NCBI GenBank assembly: GCA_019636515.1
Contig: JAHBXI010000003.1
Location: forward strand, 577,478-641,477
From: Phycisphaeraceae bacterium
GTDB lineage: Bacteria; Planctomycetota; Phycisphaerae; Phycisphaerales; UBA1924
Length of the DNA stretch: 64,000 nt
Direction of reading: 5' to 3'
Position 1 is the first letter of the stretch. The number at the start of each line of letters is the position of its first letter. The notes beneath the pieces are model-generated. The model did no database searches. It worked only from the letters and a program-made list of their open reading frames with translations, and had not been told where the DNA came from. Of this stretch, positions 1-9,386 are shown piece after piece. Both the position numbers and the translations under genes were made by a program.

Positions 1-492
1 CGAGAAGACCCAGTCGGTTGTCACGTTGCCCCAGGGGGTCGTCCCGACGGGCGTGTTCCACCCGGACTTGTTCTGCGTCCGGATGGTGCCCGGGAAATTC
101 TGGTCGCCGTAGGTCAGCCGGTCAACCAGCACGTCCGAAGCATTGTAAATGTTGATCTCGTCGTTGCGGCTCAGGTTGTTGGTCAGGTTTCCGACCACTT
201 TCACCGACGCGGCCAGGCCCCACGCCGCGCGGAACGCCGCCTCCGTGTTCTCGGTGATCACCGCCGCTTCACCGGGGGCGAGAATGCCCAGCGGGGAAAG
301 ATCAAACGACCCGGGAAGGCGGCTGTCGTCGTCGAACGACCAGCCGGTCAGGTCCACCGCGGCGGCCCCGATGTTCACGATCTCGATGAACTCACCGTTG
401 GCGCCCTGGTACATCCACTCGCTGATGCGGATACCCGCCGAAGCCGACGACACCAACGAGCCGGCGACGATCAATGCGGTCACGCTCTTCAT
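1..492 (-). CDS. Secreted lamin-tail domain protein (3' end cut by window)
   Basis: An exported protein of unknown role; 164 codons are visible and the C terminus lies left of the window. The N terminus (MKSVTALIVAGSLVSSASAG) is a clear signal peptide with an A-S-A cleavage site. What follows is a lamin-tail (LTD) fold: an RISEWMYQG start, then GEFIEIVNIG, DLTGWSFDDD and LAPGEAAVIT, which are the usual LTD strand signatures. LTD domains in bacteria occur on surface or secreted proteins and are thought to bind DNA or other ligands; the ligand cannot be told here. The start is set by a strong AGGAGG about 7 bases upstream. A second LTD protein lies at 1935, so the two may be related, and the missing C terminus may carry a sorting or dockerin module. 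Confidence 0.8.
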   Translation of the reverse strand, partial: MKSVTALIVAGSLVSSASAGIRISEWMYQGANGEFIEIVNIGAAAVDLTGWSFDDDSRLPGSFDLSPLGILAPGEAAVITENTEAAFRAAWGLAASVKVVGNLTNNLSRNDEINIYNASDVLVDRLTYGDQNFPGTIRTQNKSGWNTPVGTTPWGNVTTDWVFS

Positions 493-865
493 CTCATGCC
501 TCCTGTAATCCCTTGCCACGTATGCCGTGCGAAACAAACCGCCTGACGGGCACGCAACACCGTCGAAAAGGGCGAGGCTTCCTTTGCTCTTGCGAAGCCT
601 TCACGGACACGCGGTACGAAGGGCAGAGACTATCGACCGCACGCCGCGTTTCAAGGGGCTTGCGGCACTCCCGGCAAGACTTGTTGCAATCGCAACATAC
701 ACGCCAGGAGGAATCTTGACGTATTCTGAACACAGTCTTCGCGCAATAATTTCACTCACCACTCCCATGCGCTGGTGGCGAGGGTAACGTACCCCCTCGC
801 TTTCGCGCAGGGTCGCCGCCGCGTCCCGTGCCTTGCAGACCGTGCTTTGCAGACAGGGATGCGAT
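493..865. other. Intergenic region between divergent genes
   Basis: About 370 bases separate two divergently read secreted-protein genes, so promoters for both should lie here. It contains an AT-richer stretch near 700-760 and a small hairpin near 683-696. A TTGAC at 716 has no convincing -10 partner at normal spacing. No gene was recognised. Confidence 0.5.
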
Positions 866-1816
866 ATGAGAAACGGCCTTGCGCCCGGCCGCCCACGCGG
901 ACGCGGCTTCACGCTCATCGAACTCCTGGTCGTGATCGCGATCATCGCCCTGCTCCTGGGCCTGATGGTGCCGAGCCTGGCCTCGGCCCGTGACGTGGCG
1001 CGCCAGGCACGCTGCGCTTCCAACCTCCGCCAGATCGCCGCCGCATCGCTTTCCTACGCCGCCGAGAACCGGCAGGTCTATTGCTCGGGCCCGATGGACA
1101 ATCGCATCCGCTCCGGGTACGGGTCCCTCGAGACCGCCGGTTGGACCGCCGACATGGTCAACGGCGGATACGGCAAGCCCGGGGAGATGCTCTGCCCGAC
1201 CAACCCCGGCGGCCTCAACCAGAACCTCGACCCCAAGCGGGCCAACGACAAGGGGTATCACACCTACTCCGAGGTCGAGATCCTCGAACTGGTCCGCCGG
1301 GGCTTCAACAGCACCTACACCCAGTCCTGGTACATGGCCTACACCGAGGTTCGCAGCGTCCGCGACATGTCCCTGGATCCAAAGCGCACCGCCGGCGTGA
1401 TCGGCCCCCTGCGGGACAAGTACCTCTCCGCCGTCGCCCCGTCGTACGTCCCCCTCATGGCCGACGCCCGCACCGACGACAACGAGTCGATCGTGCTGCA
1501 GGGGCAGAAGTTCCGTGCCGTCAAGAGCGTCACCGACGGGCCGGTCCACCTGGGCTCGGTCTGGGGTCGCCAGGGTTACGCCGACTTCGGCCCGGCCCAC
1601 GGAAAGGGGAGCATGATCGGCTTCGACAAGAAGCACGACAAGTTGTACGGAAACTTCGTCTTCGCCGACGGCCACGTCGAGCCGTTCATGGACGCCGACC
1701 GCGACGGACAGTTCGGGTTCTCCCGCCATTCCGAGGGGTACGAGTACCCCGACTTCGAAGGAAAGATCTTCGGCGGGCACCTCTCGTCCGGGCGGTTCTG
1801 GAACGACCAGGAATAG
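866..1816 (+). CDS. Prepilin-type N-terminal cleavage/methylation domain protein
   Basis: A type IV pilin/type II pseudopilin-like secreted protein of 316 residues. Residues 14-19 (GFTLIE) form the prepilin peptidase site: cleavage after Gly14, methylation of Phe15 and Glu5 of the mature chain at position 19, followed by a hydrophobic helix ([17 protein letters not shown]). The C-terminal part contains a [11 protein letters not shown] stretch, like the H-x9-DG region of the large planctomycete DUF1559-like families. These proteins are massively expanded in planctomycetes; most have no known function. A TTG 33 bases upstream would lengthen the leader to an atypical form, so the ATG at 866, preceded by CAGGGA, was chosen. 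A GC-rich hairpin follows the stop and may separate it from the next gene. Confidence 0.85.
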   Translation: MRNGLAPGRPRGRGFTLIELLVVIAIIALLLGLMVPSLASARDVARQARCASNLRQIAAASLSYAAENRQVYCSGPMDNRIRSGYGSLETAGWTADMVNGGYGKPGEMLCPTNPGGLNQNLDPKRANDKGYHTYSEVEILELVRRGFNSTYTQSWYMAYTEVRSVRDMSLDPKRTAGVIGPLRDKYLSAVAPSYVPLMADARTDDNESIVLQGQKFRAVKSVTDGPVHLGSVWGRQGYADFGPAHGKGSMIGFDKKHDKLYGNFVFADGHVEPFMDADRDGQFGFSRHSEGYEYPDFEGKIFGGHLSSGRFWNDQE

Positions 1817-1831
1817 CCAGTCAACAAGCCT

Positions 1832-1852
1832 CGCCCGGCCCCTCGCCGGGCG
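1832..1852 (+). terminator. GC-rich hairpin between two genes, possible weak terminator
   Basis: A perfect 8-bp stem (CGCCCGGC/GCCGGGCG) with a 5-base loop sits 16 bases after the stop of the prepilin-like gene. It lacks a T-run, so it may be an RNA stabiliser or attenuator rather than an intrinsic terminator. Confidence 0.35.
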
Positions 1853-1934
1853 ATTGTGTGTGAACCCGCGGCCCCGCCGTCGGGAAGCGTGATCGGGTCC
1901 GATTCATCCGTTTGCAAGAGAGAAGGAGAGATCC

Positions 1935-4142
1935 ATGAAGTTCCGTTCCAGTGCGGCGCTGACGGCCGCGGCGATCGCGGCCCTCTGCGGCGCGGCCTCC
2001 GGACAGGTGTTCATCAACGAGGTCTTCATCAACCCCCCGGGCAGCGCCAACGACGACATCCGCGAGTTCATCGAGATCCACGGAACCCCCTTCCGCAAAC
2101 TCGACGGCTACGCCGTCGCGATGCTCAGCGGGAGCATGCGCAAGCACTACATCCTGGGCGCCCTGGCGGGCGGGACGCCCGACGCCCAGGAGATCGATGA
2201 GTTCTTCAGCCTCGACGGGCTTTCCCTGGGCGCCAACGGCCTGCTGGTCATCGGCATCGGCGCGGCGTCGAACTACCCGACCCTGCTTTCGGACACGAAC
2301 TTCCGCCGCTGGAACACCATCTGGAACGGCGGCCTGGACACCCCCGGCAAACTCAACAACGACGGCTCCAACACCATCATGCTCATCCGTCGCCGCCCCG
2401 GAGCCACCCAGGCCGACCCTGGCAACCCGCTGGGGCTGCGCTGGGGCAAGGACATCGACATGGACGCGGAGTACATCACCCCCGTCGAGTCGACGATCTG
2501 CATCGGCGGGCCCGCCAACGGCTCGCCCTGCAACAGCGCCGCCTCCGATTGCTTCGGCAATCCCTGCGACGACGGCTTTGTTGACCAGTTCGGAGACGGC
2601 AAAATCGACCGCGGGAACCCCGACGGCTACGGCGGCTTCACCCTCGACATGATCGGGTTCACCACGCCCTTTGATCTTTCCGACGACCTCGAGGTGGTCG
2701 ATGAGGTCAGTTACGAGCACGAGCGCGGCTGGGAGTACGACACCGACGACCGCAAGGTCGACGTGGGCAGCACCTCGGGCAAGTTGCCGCAGCGCCGAGT
2801 CCACGCCCTCGACGACCCGCAGGGCCTCAACCCCGACGCCCTCTCCCGCGTCGATTACCGAACCAAGGGACCGGGCTGGATGCCCGTCGCCGGCGCCGTC
2901 GGCGAAGGCCCCGGCGGCATGAACTGGCAGGACACCGCGACCGAGCAGTGGATCCGCGGTGAGTCCTTCCCCAACAACAACCCCCCCTTCCACTACGACA
3001 ACTCCCCCAACTCCAATCCCGACGCGGTGCAGCCGTACCTCACCCACGTCCCCACGTGGCTGAACGACGGCGTCGGCGTCGAGTACAGTTTCACGCCCAG
3101 CAGTTACGAGATCGCCGCCGGCCGCGTCAACCCCCTGGCCGTCGCCTTCATCCCCGGCGACTCCAACCGCGACGGCGTCTGCAACCAGGATGACATCGAC
3201 AAGATCGCCGCGGTCTTCGGCGAGGATGACTGGATCTTCTCCAACTCCTGGGGCGCCAGCCCGGAGGGCAACGACGGCGACCCCGCCACCCAGACCCGCC
3301 CCTGGGATGTCGACGGCTCGGGCGACAACGGCATCGATCCCAACGACCTCCAGTGGGCCCTCAACTTCCAGGGCAACACCAACGGCCGCATCGTCGGCGT
3401 GCGGTACGACTCGACCACCCCCTCCGCCACCGGCGTCTACCTGAATCCCAACACGGGTGTCGGCGTCCGCATCACCGCCACCATCGAGCCCGAGTGCGAC
3501 GGCGGCACCGGCCTGTATTACGTCGGTGACGAGTTCACGCTTGTCGTCTGGGGCGAGGTCAACGCCGGGGCCAACAACGCCGCCGGACAGCACAACGGCA
3601 TCTCCCAGTTCTCGCACGACCTGGCCATCTCAGGCGGCGGAGGCGTCATGCAGGTGGTCTCGGTCGAGGCCCTTTCCTCGTTTGTCAAGACCCGTGAGGC
3701 CCTCGAAACCCTCACCGGCGCCGACGGCGACACCGGGATTCTCAACATCAACGGCTACACCAAGTCCTTCACCGAAGGGCTCTCCGGCCCCACCCCCTTG
3801 TACGCCGTGAAACTGCGCACCTTCGACCTCGGCGCGGTCACGGTCAGCGTCGGCCCGGCCGTTCGTTCCCAGTTCGCCGCCGGCGCTCCCCGCGGAGTCA
3901 AGGTCGCCCGCACCCGCGGCGGCGACCCCGCGACGTCCACCTACCTCGCCACCGTCGCGTTCGACGTCGCCCTCGAGTGCCGGGCGGACTTTGATCGAAC
4001 CGGTTTTGTTGACACCGACGACTACGACTCGTTCGTCCGCGCCTTTGAGGACGGCGATCAGTGCGCCGACTTTGACCTGAGCGGCTTTGTCGATACCGAC
4101 GACTTCGATGCCTTTGTCCGGGCCTTCGAGGCCGGCTGCTGA
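1935..4142 (+). CDS. Secreted lamin-tail protein with C-terminal GC-type dockerin
   Basis: A 735-residue exported protein. A signal peptide (to about residue 24, ASGQ) is followed by a lamin-tail-like start (VFINEVFINPPGS..REFIEIHG). The long middle contains several DxNxDGxxxxxD-type calcium sites, e.g. GDSNRDGVCNQDDID near residue 415 and DVDGSGDNGIDPNDL near 455. The last ~55 residues are a paired EF-hand: ADFDRTGFVDTDDYD and then ADFDLSGFVDTDDFD, ending AFEAGC. This is the planctomycete GC-type dockerin ending, presumed to retain or sort the protein at the cell surface. The start has a strong AAGGAGAG upstream. A terminator follows. No enzymatic motif was recognised; the role is probably structural or adhesive. 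Confidence 0.82.
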   Translation: MKFRSSAALTAAAIAALCGAASGQVFINEVFINPPGSANDDIREFIEIHGTPFRKLDGYAVAMLSGSMRKHYILGALAGGTPDAQEIDEFFSLDGLSLGANGLLVIGIGAASNYPTLLSDTNFRRWNTIWNGGLDTPGKLNNDGSNTIMLIRRRPGATQADPGNPLGLRWGKDIDMDAEYITPVESTICIGGPANGSPCNSAASDCFGNPCDDGFVDQFGDGKIDRGNPDGYGGFTLDMIGFTTPFDLSDDLEVVDEVSYEHERGWEYDTDDRKVDVGSTSGKLPQRRVHALDDPQGLNPDALSRVDYRTKGPGWMPVAGAVGEGPGGMNWQDTATEQWIRGESFPNNNPPFHYDNSPNSNPDAVQPYLTHVPTWLNDGVGVEYSFTPSSYEIAAGRVNPLAVAFIPGDSNRDGVCNQDDIDKIAAVFGEDDWIFSNSWGASPEGNDGDPATQTRPWDVDGSGDNGIDPNDLQWALNFQGNTNGRIVGVRYDSTTPSATGVYLNPNTGVGVRITATIEPECDGGTGLYYVGDEFTLVVWGEVNAGANNAAGQHNGISQFSHDLAISGGGGVMQVVSVEALSSFVKTREALETLTGADGDTGILNINGYTKSFTEGLSGPTPLYAVKLRTFDLGAVTVSVGPAVRSQFAAGAPRGVKVARTRGGDPATSTYLATVAFDVALECRADFDRTGFVDTDDYDSFVRAFEDGDQCADFDLSGFVDTDDFDAFVRAFEAGC

Positions 4143-4176
4143 GCGGCGGTTCTCCACCCTGAGAGTCAGCCATCAA

Positions 4177-4206
4177 GGCCCGCGGGCGATTGCTCGCGGG
4201 CCTTTT
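4177..4206 (+). terminator. Intrinsic terminator between convergent genes
   Basis: GGCCCGCG and CGCGGGCC form an 8-bp stem with a 10-base loop followed by TTTT, 35 bases after the dockerin gene's stop. The convergent lipoprotein gene ends at 4235, so it may help both, although the T-run serves the + strand. Confidence 0.75.
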
Positions 4207-4234
4207 CCATGGGCCGATTCACCCCGCGCCGCCT

Positions 4235-4843
4235 CTACTGCCGCGCCGCCCGCATCAGTTCGTTCAGTCTCACCTCGAGCACGCCCGACGCCGCTTCGTC
4301 GCGGGGCGCCGAGATTGTCCCCGAGAGTTCGCAGGCCCCGAGAAGATCCTTGAAGTTCCGGGTCGAGGCGATCAGCCGCAGCGTCGCCCCGCGGATCGTC
4401 CCGTCGAAACTCCGCGAACCGGGGTCCGAGGAAGGCTGCAGGAATCCTCCTCCCCCGTACAGGCCCACCTCCCCGCGCGACAGCACCACCAATCGGACCA
4501 TCACCGAGCACGCCGTCCGATCGATCGGTGTCGATCCCGCCTCCGGAGAAATGAACAGATGCAGGTGCAGCACCTGTCCCGAAAGGCCCTCGATCGAAGC
4601 CCCCGGCTCGCACGCCGACCGCGGAAGATCGGTCAGGTAGACATCCGCCGTGTTCTTGTCCGCCGACCGGTACGCCCGGATCCCCGGCACCAGTGTCAGG
4701 CCGACCGGGGAATGTACGCTTCTGGTCTCGATCGGACGCGATGAAAACGGTATTGAACACCCCGCCCCCGCCAGCAGGATCCCCATCCCCGCGAGCACAA
4801 TCACCCCCCAAGCGCCGCTCCCCTTCCGCCTCATCACCATCAT
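4235..4843 (-). CDS. Putative lipoprotein of unknown function
   Basis: A 202-residue protein beginning MMVMRRKGSG with a hydrophobic stretch and a lipobox LLAGAGC, so it should be processed by signal peptidase II and lipid-anchored. The rest has no motif I recognise; it is beta-rich and contains GLYGGGGF and RSFDGTIRGATL stretches. The open frame extends 18 codons upstream, but the ATG at 4843 gives a proper signal peptide and has GAGG about 10 bases upstream. It is alone, convergent with the LTD/dockerin gene and divergent from the next gene. Confidence 0.6.
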   Translation of the reverse strand: MMVMRRKGSGAWGVIVLAGMGILLAGAGCSIPFSSRPIETRSVHSPVGLTLVPGIRAYRSADKNTADVYLTDLPRSACEPGASIEGLSGQVLHLHLFISPEAGSTPIDRTACSVMVRLVVLSRGEVGLYGGGGFLQPSSDPGSRSFDGTIRGATLRLIASTRNFKDLLGACELSGTISAPRDEAASGVLEVRLNELMRAARQ

Positions 4844-5221
4844 CTCGTAAACCTCGATGTGAACGCCATCCGTCCGGACAATCCGCCGGGTTGCCAACCC
4901 GCCAAGCGTACCGGATGCTCCGCTTCCATGCCCGATCGTTGATGCATGTTCGGGAATTGATCGTCGATTCCGCCATCACCTGGCGTCACCTGGCCTCACA
5001 TGGCCTCACCTGGCGTCCATGAGATTGCCTGGAACGATTCCCGCCCGATCGTGTACCATCGAGCGTGTTCCCTGTCGGCTCGTTCGCAGATACCGAGGAT
5101 GAATCGGGCGACCTTGCCGGCCGGACCTGGGGAACAACAGCGCGGGAGATGGACGGGTTTTGGCATGGCCGGCGCGCCGGGCTTCAACCCCCGCGCGCCA
5201 GACCGTCAAGGAGCCGCTGAC

Positions 5222-6589
5222 ATGAGTTCCGGGACTTTCAAACCGCGGCTATGGGCGATCATCGGCCTGGTGAGCGGAGGGGTCGCGTCCCTGTCGATGG
5301 CGCAGGATTCCAGCCACCGCGCCAACGGCCACGTCCCCGCCGCGGGTTCTCCCATCACGCGCCCCATGCCTCGCCTGATTGTGCAGCCGGGCAAGCCGCT
5401 TATTTTTACCAGCGTGCCCCAGCCCCTGGGTGAGGTCCCCGTGGCGGTGACGCGCGCCCCACGCCACCAGAGCCACGTACCGGACTCGGCCGACGGTTTC
5501 TGGCGTCCCATCCGTCGCGGCGGCGGGCTGGGAGGGGTGCCCGCCCGATTCCCCAACGTCCTGAGCCCGGCTCGATCCTACGTCCCCGAAACCTACGGGC
5601 CTGTTTCGACGCGCTCCCCCGGGACTCATGCCAAGCCCTGGCCGTGCGCGGAGCCGACGGCCTCCTCATGGACGCGAACCGGATCGACCATCTCGACGAT
5701 CGGCCCGTCCGGCGCGGCTTTCTCGACCACGTCACCGACCATCGTGACCCGCTCCCACTCGGTTGGATCGGCGCTCGCGGCGTCCTCGGGCTTCCGCGCG
5801 GACATCGACCTGGGATCCGTGAACATCCACATCGGGTCGCGCCCTCCGATCTGGGGAGCAAAGCCGGATTGCCGAATTGACGGTTCCTGGTCGAATTCCG
5901 CCGGGTGGTCGGGCGGGAACTCGTGCCGTCCATGCCCCAACCCGTGCGAGATCGTGGTCTGTTACGGCGGTCCTTCGTACTGGGATTCGGGGTGGTGGAC
6001 GTGGTACGACACGTCGTCGTACTACAGCGGTCCGGTCTTCGGATCCGCATGGACGACCTACGACCCGTCGTACTTCTATCCCCCGTCCATCACCAACCCG
6101 CCGGACCCGGCGGCGAGCACGTCACAGGCACGGGATTCCACCGCCATCGACGAACTGGTCTCCCTTGCGGCCGGATTCATGCTCGAACGCCGGTTCGCCG
6201 ACGCCGCCGTGGCCATGCGAGACTACCTGCGTCGCGAGCCGACCGACGCCGGGGCGTGGCGTTGGCTCGGAATGACCCTCCTGGGGGACCGCCAGACAAA
6301 GGAAGCCGTCGATGCCTTCCACCGGGCCTACACGATCAACCCCGCGATGGCCGACCTGCCGCTCGAATACGACGCGATGGGGATGAACCTGTCGGACCTT
6401 CGCCGCATGACCGGCCCGCTGCTGGTCTTTGCCCGCAACACCCGCTCGGCCCCGGCGTTCCTGATGGCCGCGGTCGTCATGGACGCCCGCGCCATGCCCG
6501 ATCAGTCTCGCAAGATCATCGATGAGGCACGCGACGCCGGGCTCGATCCGTCACTGGCCGGCCGCCTCAAGGCATCGTTTGGAGGGTGA
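5222..6589 (+). CDS. Secreted tetratricopeptide-repeat protein
   Basis: A 455-residue exported protein. MSSGTFKPRLWAIIGLVSGG..SLSMAQD is a signal peptide. The middle third is low-complexity and rich in Ser, Pro, Tyr and Trp (PSYWDSGWWTWYDTSSYYSG). From about residue 300 there are TPR-like helices: an AAGFMLERRFADAAVAMRDY pair, then AWRWLGMTLLGDRQTKEAVD, then DAFHRAYTINPAM. The fold suggests protein-protein contacts in the periplasm; the partner is unknown. The frame is open 74 codons upstream, but AAGGAG 9 bases before the ATG at 5222 and the signal peptide fix this start. Confidence 0.72.
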   Translation: MSSGTFKPRLWAIIGLVSGGVASLSMAQDSSHRANGHVPAAGSPITRPMPRLIVQPGKPLIFTSVPQPLGEVPVAVTRAPRHQSHVPDSADGFWRPIRRGGGLGGVPARFPNVLSPARSYVPETYGPVSTRSPGTHAKPWPCAEPTASSWTRTGSTISTIGPSGAAFSTTSPTIVTRSHSVGSALAASSGFRADIDLGSVNIHIGSRPPIWGAKPDCRIDGSWSNSAGWSGGNSCRPCPNPCEIVVCYGGPSYWDSGWWTWYDTSSYYSGPVFGSAWTTYDPSYFYPPSITNPPDPAASTSQARDSTAIDELVSLAAGFMLERRFADAAVAMRDYLRREPTDAGAWRWLGMTLLGDRQTKEAVDAFHRAYTINPAMADLPLEYDAMGMNLSDLRRMTGPLLVFARNTRSAPAFLMAAVVMDARAMPDQSRKIIDEARDAGLDPSLAGRLKASFGG

Positions 6590-6678
6590 CCGCGCGGCGG
6601 GGTGTGGATCGGCCGCTTCATCCTCGCGCGAGGGCCTTCCCGCGGGCGCACTCCCCGGGAGATGCTCTCGCATGCGGC

Positions 6679-7491
6679 CTAATCCTCGCTCGGCACGTGG
6701 CAGGTGTTCTCCAGCCCGCGCTTGGCGAAGTACTGCTGGTGGTAGTCTTCCGCGAGATAAAACGTCGGCGCCGTTTCGATCACCGTGACGATCTTCCGCC
6801 GGTGCTTGCCGGAAGATTCCCGGCGGGCCTTGACCGTCTGGGCGATTTCCCGCTGCCCCTCGGTGTAGTAAAAGATCACCGAGCGGTACTGCGAGCCGAT
6901 GTCGGGACCCTGCCGGTTGAGTTGCGTCGGGTCGTGCAGGCGGAAGAACAGATCGACCAACGTCTCGTAAGAGACGACCGACGCGTCGAATTCCACACGC
7001 ACCACCTCCGCGTGCCCCGTCTGGTCGGTGCAGATGTCCTTGTACGTCGGATCGGCCGTGTGGCCGCCGGCGTAACCGACCGCCGTGTCGATCACGCCAT
7101 CCTGCTTGCGGAAGATCGCCTCGACACCCCAGAAGCAACCCGCCCCGAACATCGCCATCTGACGATCCATCGCCGTGCCCTCCACGCGGCCCCGGCCCCC
7201 CCCGACGGGGCTGCCCCCCGCGACGGGGCTGTTGCTCGCTTCCGATGCCACCGCGCCTCCGGACGGGGATGCCCCGCCCTGCCCGCTCGCGGAGGCCGAT
7301 CGCGTCGTCGCGCTGGGCGCGGACGTGCCGGATCGATCACCGGGCTTCGACCGCGACGGCTCATCCAGCCTCGCGCAACCGGACACCGCCAGAATCGCCC
7401 CCGCCGCCAGCACGCAAAGACCCCGCATCCGGCACGAGCCCCGCCCCGAACGCTCCGATGAATGCAAGATGGCGCCGATACGTGCGAGCAT
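6679..7491 (-). CDS. msrA: Peptide-methionine (S)-S-oxide reductase, lipoprotein form
   Basis: MsrA reduces methionine-S-sulfoxide in proteins, using a catalytic cysteine later recycled by thioredoxin-like partners. The FGAGCFWGVE motif (catalytic Cys) and GGHTADPTYKDICTDQTGHA (substrate pocket) are present, followed by YHQQYFAKRG and a C-terminal ENTCHVPSED that can supply a resolving Cys. The first ~40 residues carry a hydrophobic segment and lipobox AVSGC, then a Ser/Gly-rich linker, so this copy is exported and lipid-anchored, repairing envelope proteins. The total is 270 residues, against about 180-220 for cytosolic forms. The start at 7491 has GGAGG nine bases upstream; a later Met at 7428 would give a shorter leader but lacks a ribosome site. 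It is divergent from the S41 peptidase gene. Confidence 0.88.
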   Translation of the reverse strand: MLARIGAILHSSERSGRGSCRMRGLCVLAAGAILAVSGCARLDEPSRSKPGDRSGTSAPSATTRSASASGQGGASPSGGAVASEASNSPVAGGSPVGGGRGRVEGTAMDRQMAMFGAGCFWGVEAIFRKQDGVIDTAVGYAGGHTADPTYKDICTDQTGHAEVVRVEFDASVVSYETLVDLFFRLHDPTQLNRQGPDIGSQYRSVIFYYTEGQREIAQTVKARRESSGKHRRKIVTVIETAPTFYLAEDYHQQYFAKRGLENTCHVPSED

Positions 7492-7648
7492 GATCTCGTG
7501 CCTCCGTGGATGCATGATACTCTTCACGGTGTTCGATGCCGATGGCCGTTTGGTGTCACCGTTCCCGCGTTTTCGCATCCGACATCCCCAGGCGCACACC
7601 CCGAACCGCGGGGGATCCCGATCCCGCCATTCCCATAAGGCCCACGTG

Positions 7649-9127
7649 ATGCGACCGCTGTACCCGCTGCTTGCCCCCGCCATCACCGCCTCGGGCTTGT
7701 TCCTCTCCGGCTGCGCCTCACCCGCACGCCCCGAATTCGATCACTTCACCGAAGAGCCGGTCGATCGCGAACTCAACGGGGACTACGTCGCCGTCGTTCA
7801 TACGCGATGGATTGGTCCGGTATACGCCCGCATGACCGCGCAGCGAACGGAGAGCGGATTTAAAGCCAACACCGATCCCCGCGTCGCCTGGTCCCTGGTC
7901 GGCGGCGTGGAGGGGTTCTTCGGCCCGTTCCTGGCCCCGTTCCTGTTCCCCAGCGGGATGCTCGTGGTCTGGAGTTCGACGCTCCCCGACGAGGTTACCG
8001 CCGAAGTGGGGGAGGGTTGGATCGGACCATCCACCGTGGACCCATGGCGCCTGCCGACCCGCATGAAGTCCGCCCAAGGCCCGGTCGAGATCCGCCACCG
8101 CGATGGACGAGTCCTGGCCGTGATGGCCCTCGCGCGGCCCGCCGACATCGAGGTTCCCGCCACCGACTACCGCCTGCTCACCCAGACGCTCCAGCGGGTC
8201 GTCGCCGAGCGGTATTTCGACCCCGCCTTGTCGAATTCCGACGACATGCTCGCGTTCTTCGCCGACCTGAACGACGCCATCCCGCACGTCCGCGACGATG
8301 CGACCTACCTCGCCGCCATCGGGCTTTCGTGGCGAAAGAGGCCACAGATCGCCATGCCCATGCCGTACCGCCACCGGGTGCCCGAGAGCGACCGCCTGCT
8401 CGTTGCCGCCGGAAACACCGTCTCCTCTCTCACCGTGACCCGCAACGAAAAGACCTCGATCGCCACCGTCGAGGTCGTCTCATTTCACGACCACGACGCG
8501 GTCGACGCCGCCATGCGAGAGGCGATCTCCGGTTCGCCCGCCGGCATCATCATCGACCTGCGGAACGCCACCGGGTTCGATCTCTCATCCCTCCGGCTCG
8601 CGCAGTGGCTGATCCAGGCGCCCATCGACGCGGGGACCGTCTACAACGCCCAGTGGCGAGAACGCCTCCGCGAGGGAGCACCGGGTTCTCTCCCGCCCGA
8701 CTCCGCCCGGGATCCGCGCACAGCGCCAGGCGAACTCGGGCGCGACGGGGCCGTGTCGATCCTGTTGCGGCCGCTTCCCGATGCCTATGCCGGGCCCGTC
8801 GCCGTCCTTACCTCCGCACGAACGAGATCCTCGCCGGAGATCCTCGCGTGGCTCCTCCAGCGAACCGGCCGCGCGAAGATCGTCGGTGAACGAACCGCCG
8901 GTCGGCCCAGGCTCTCCCAGGAACACGACCTGGGCCAGGGATTTGTCGTCCGCGTGGACGAGTTCGACTGGCTCATGCCCGAGTCTCTCGCCACGCGCCC
9001 CACTCCCGATCAGGAGTCCACGCCGCTCGCCGATCGGTCCGCCCAGATCAGGCCCGACATCTTGACATCCAGGCAACGTGCCCCCGCCAGGGCCGCCCGA
9101 ATGATCCATGAACTGTCCCGTGAATGA
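7649..9127 (+). CDS. S41-family peptidase-like lipoprotein
   Basis: A 492-residue protein. MRPLYPLLAPAITASGLFLSGC is a lipoprotein signal. The C-terminal half matches the tail-specific/C-terminal processing peptidase (S41) fold: SPAGIIIDLRNATG, then a GPVAVLTSARTRSSPEILAW segment equivalent to the catalytic SASASE region, then GRAKIVGERTAGRP. The SASASE serine is replaced by a TRSSPE context, so activity is uncertain. It acts outside the cytoplasm, anchored to a membrane. The frame is open 158 codons upstream across the msrA start region, but the ATG at 7649 gives the lipoprotein signal and has AAGG upstream. About 260 non-coding bases follow. Confidence 0.72.
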   Translation: MRPLYPLLAPAITASGLFLSGCASPARPEFDHFTEEPVDRELNGDYVAVVHTRWIGPVYARMTAQRTESGFKANTDPRVAWSLVGGVEGFFGPFLAPFLFPSGMLVVWSSTLPDEVTAEVGEGWIGPSTVDPWRLPTRMKSAQGPVEIRHRDGRVLAVMALARPADIEVPATDYRLLTQTLQRVVAERYFDPALSNSDDMLAFFADLNDAIPHVRDDATYLAAIGLSWRKRPQIAMPMPYRHRVPESDRLLVAAGNTVSSLTVTRNEKTSIATVEVVSFHDHDAVDAAMREAISGSPAGIIIDLRNATGFDLSSLRLAQWLIQAPIDAGTVYNAQWRERLREGAPGSLPPDSARDPRTAPGELGRDGAVSILLRPLPDAYAGPVAVLTSARTRSSPEILAWLLQRTGRAKIVGERTAGRPRLSQEHDLGQGFVVRVDEFDWLMPESLATRPTPDQESTPLADRSAQIRPDILTSRQRAPARAARMIHELSRE

Positions 9128-9386
9128 CCATCGCGGGCCGACCGCGTGATTCTCGCCGGCGCGGGCGCGGATGGCCGGCCGGCGCTTCCCGGCCGACGCT
9201 TCCCGGTTGGCGCAACACACAACACCCGCCGAGAAGGCGGGCTCCGGATCACCGATGTCGGCAATGACGCGGAATCTTGCATCTTTCATCGGTCGGCGCG
9301 CATACAGCCCAACGGCGCGTCGGACGTTGTATCATGCACGTTCGATTCCCTCCCCCTTGTGTCGGCGGGCGAGGAATGCAAGTTTC

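Noticed and set aside
160..187. (residues of the effector at 60268) CxC-x19-CxxC as a zinc knuckle in the Cas12b-like protein; coordinates here are residue numbers
   Set aside because: The DDAVWINRS context is typical of Cas12b-like recognition lobes, so the cysteines may be incidental; no supporting ligand geometry.
716..760. TTGAC-based promoter upstream of the first prepilin-like gene
   Set aside because: No -10 element at 15-19 bases.
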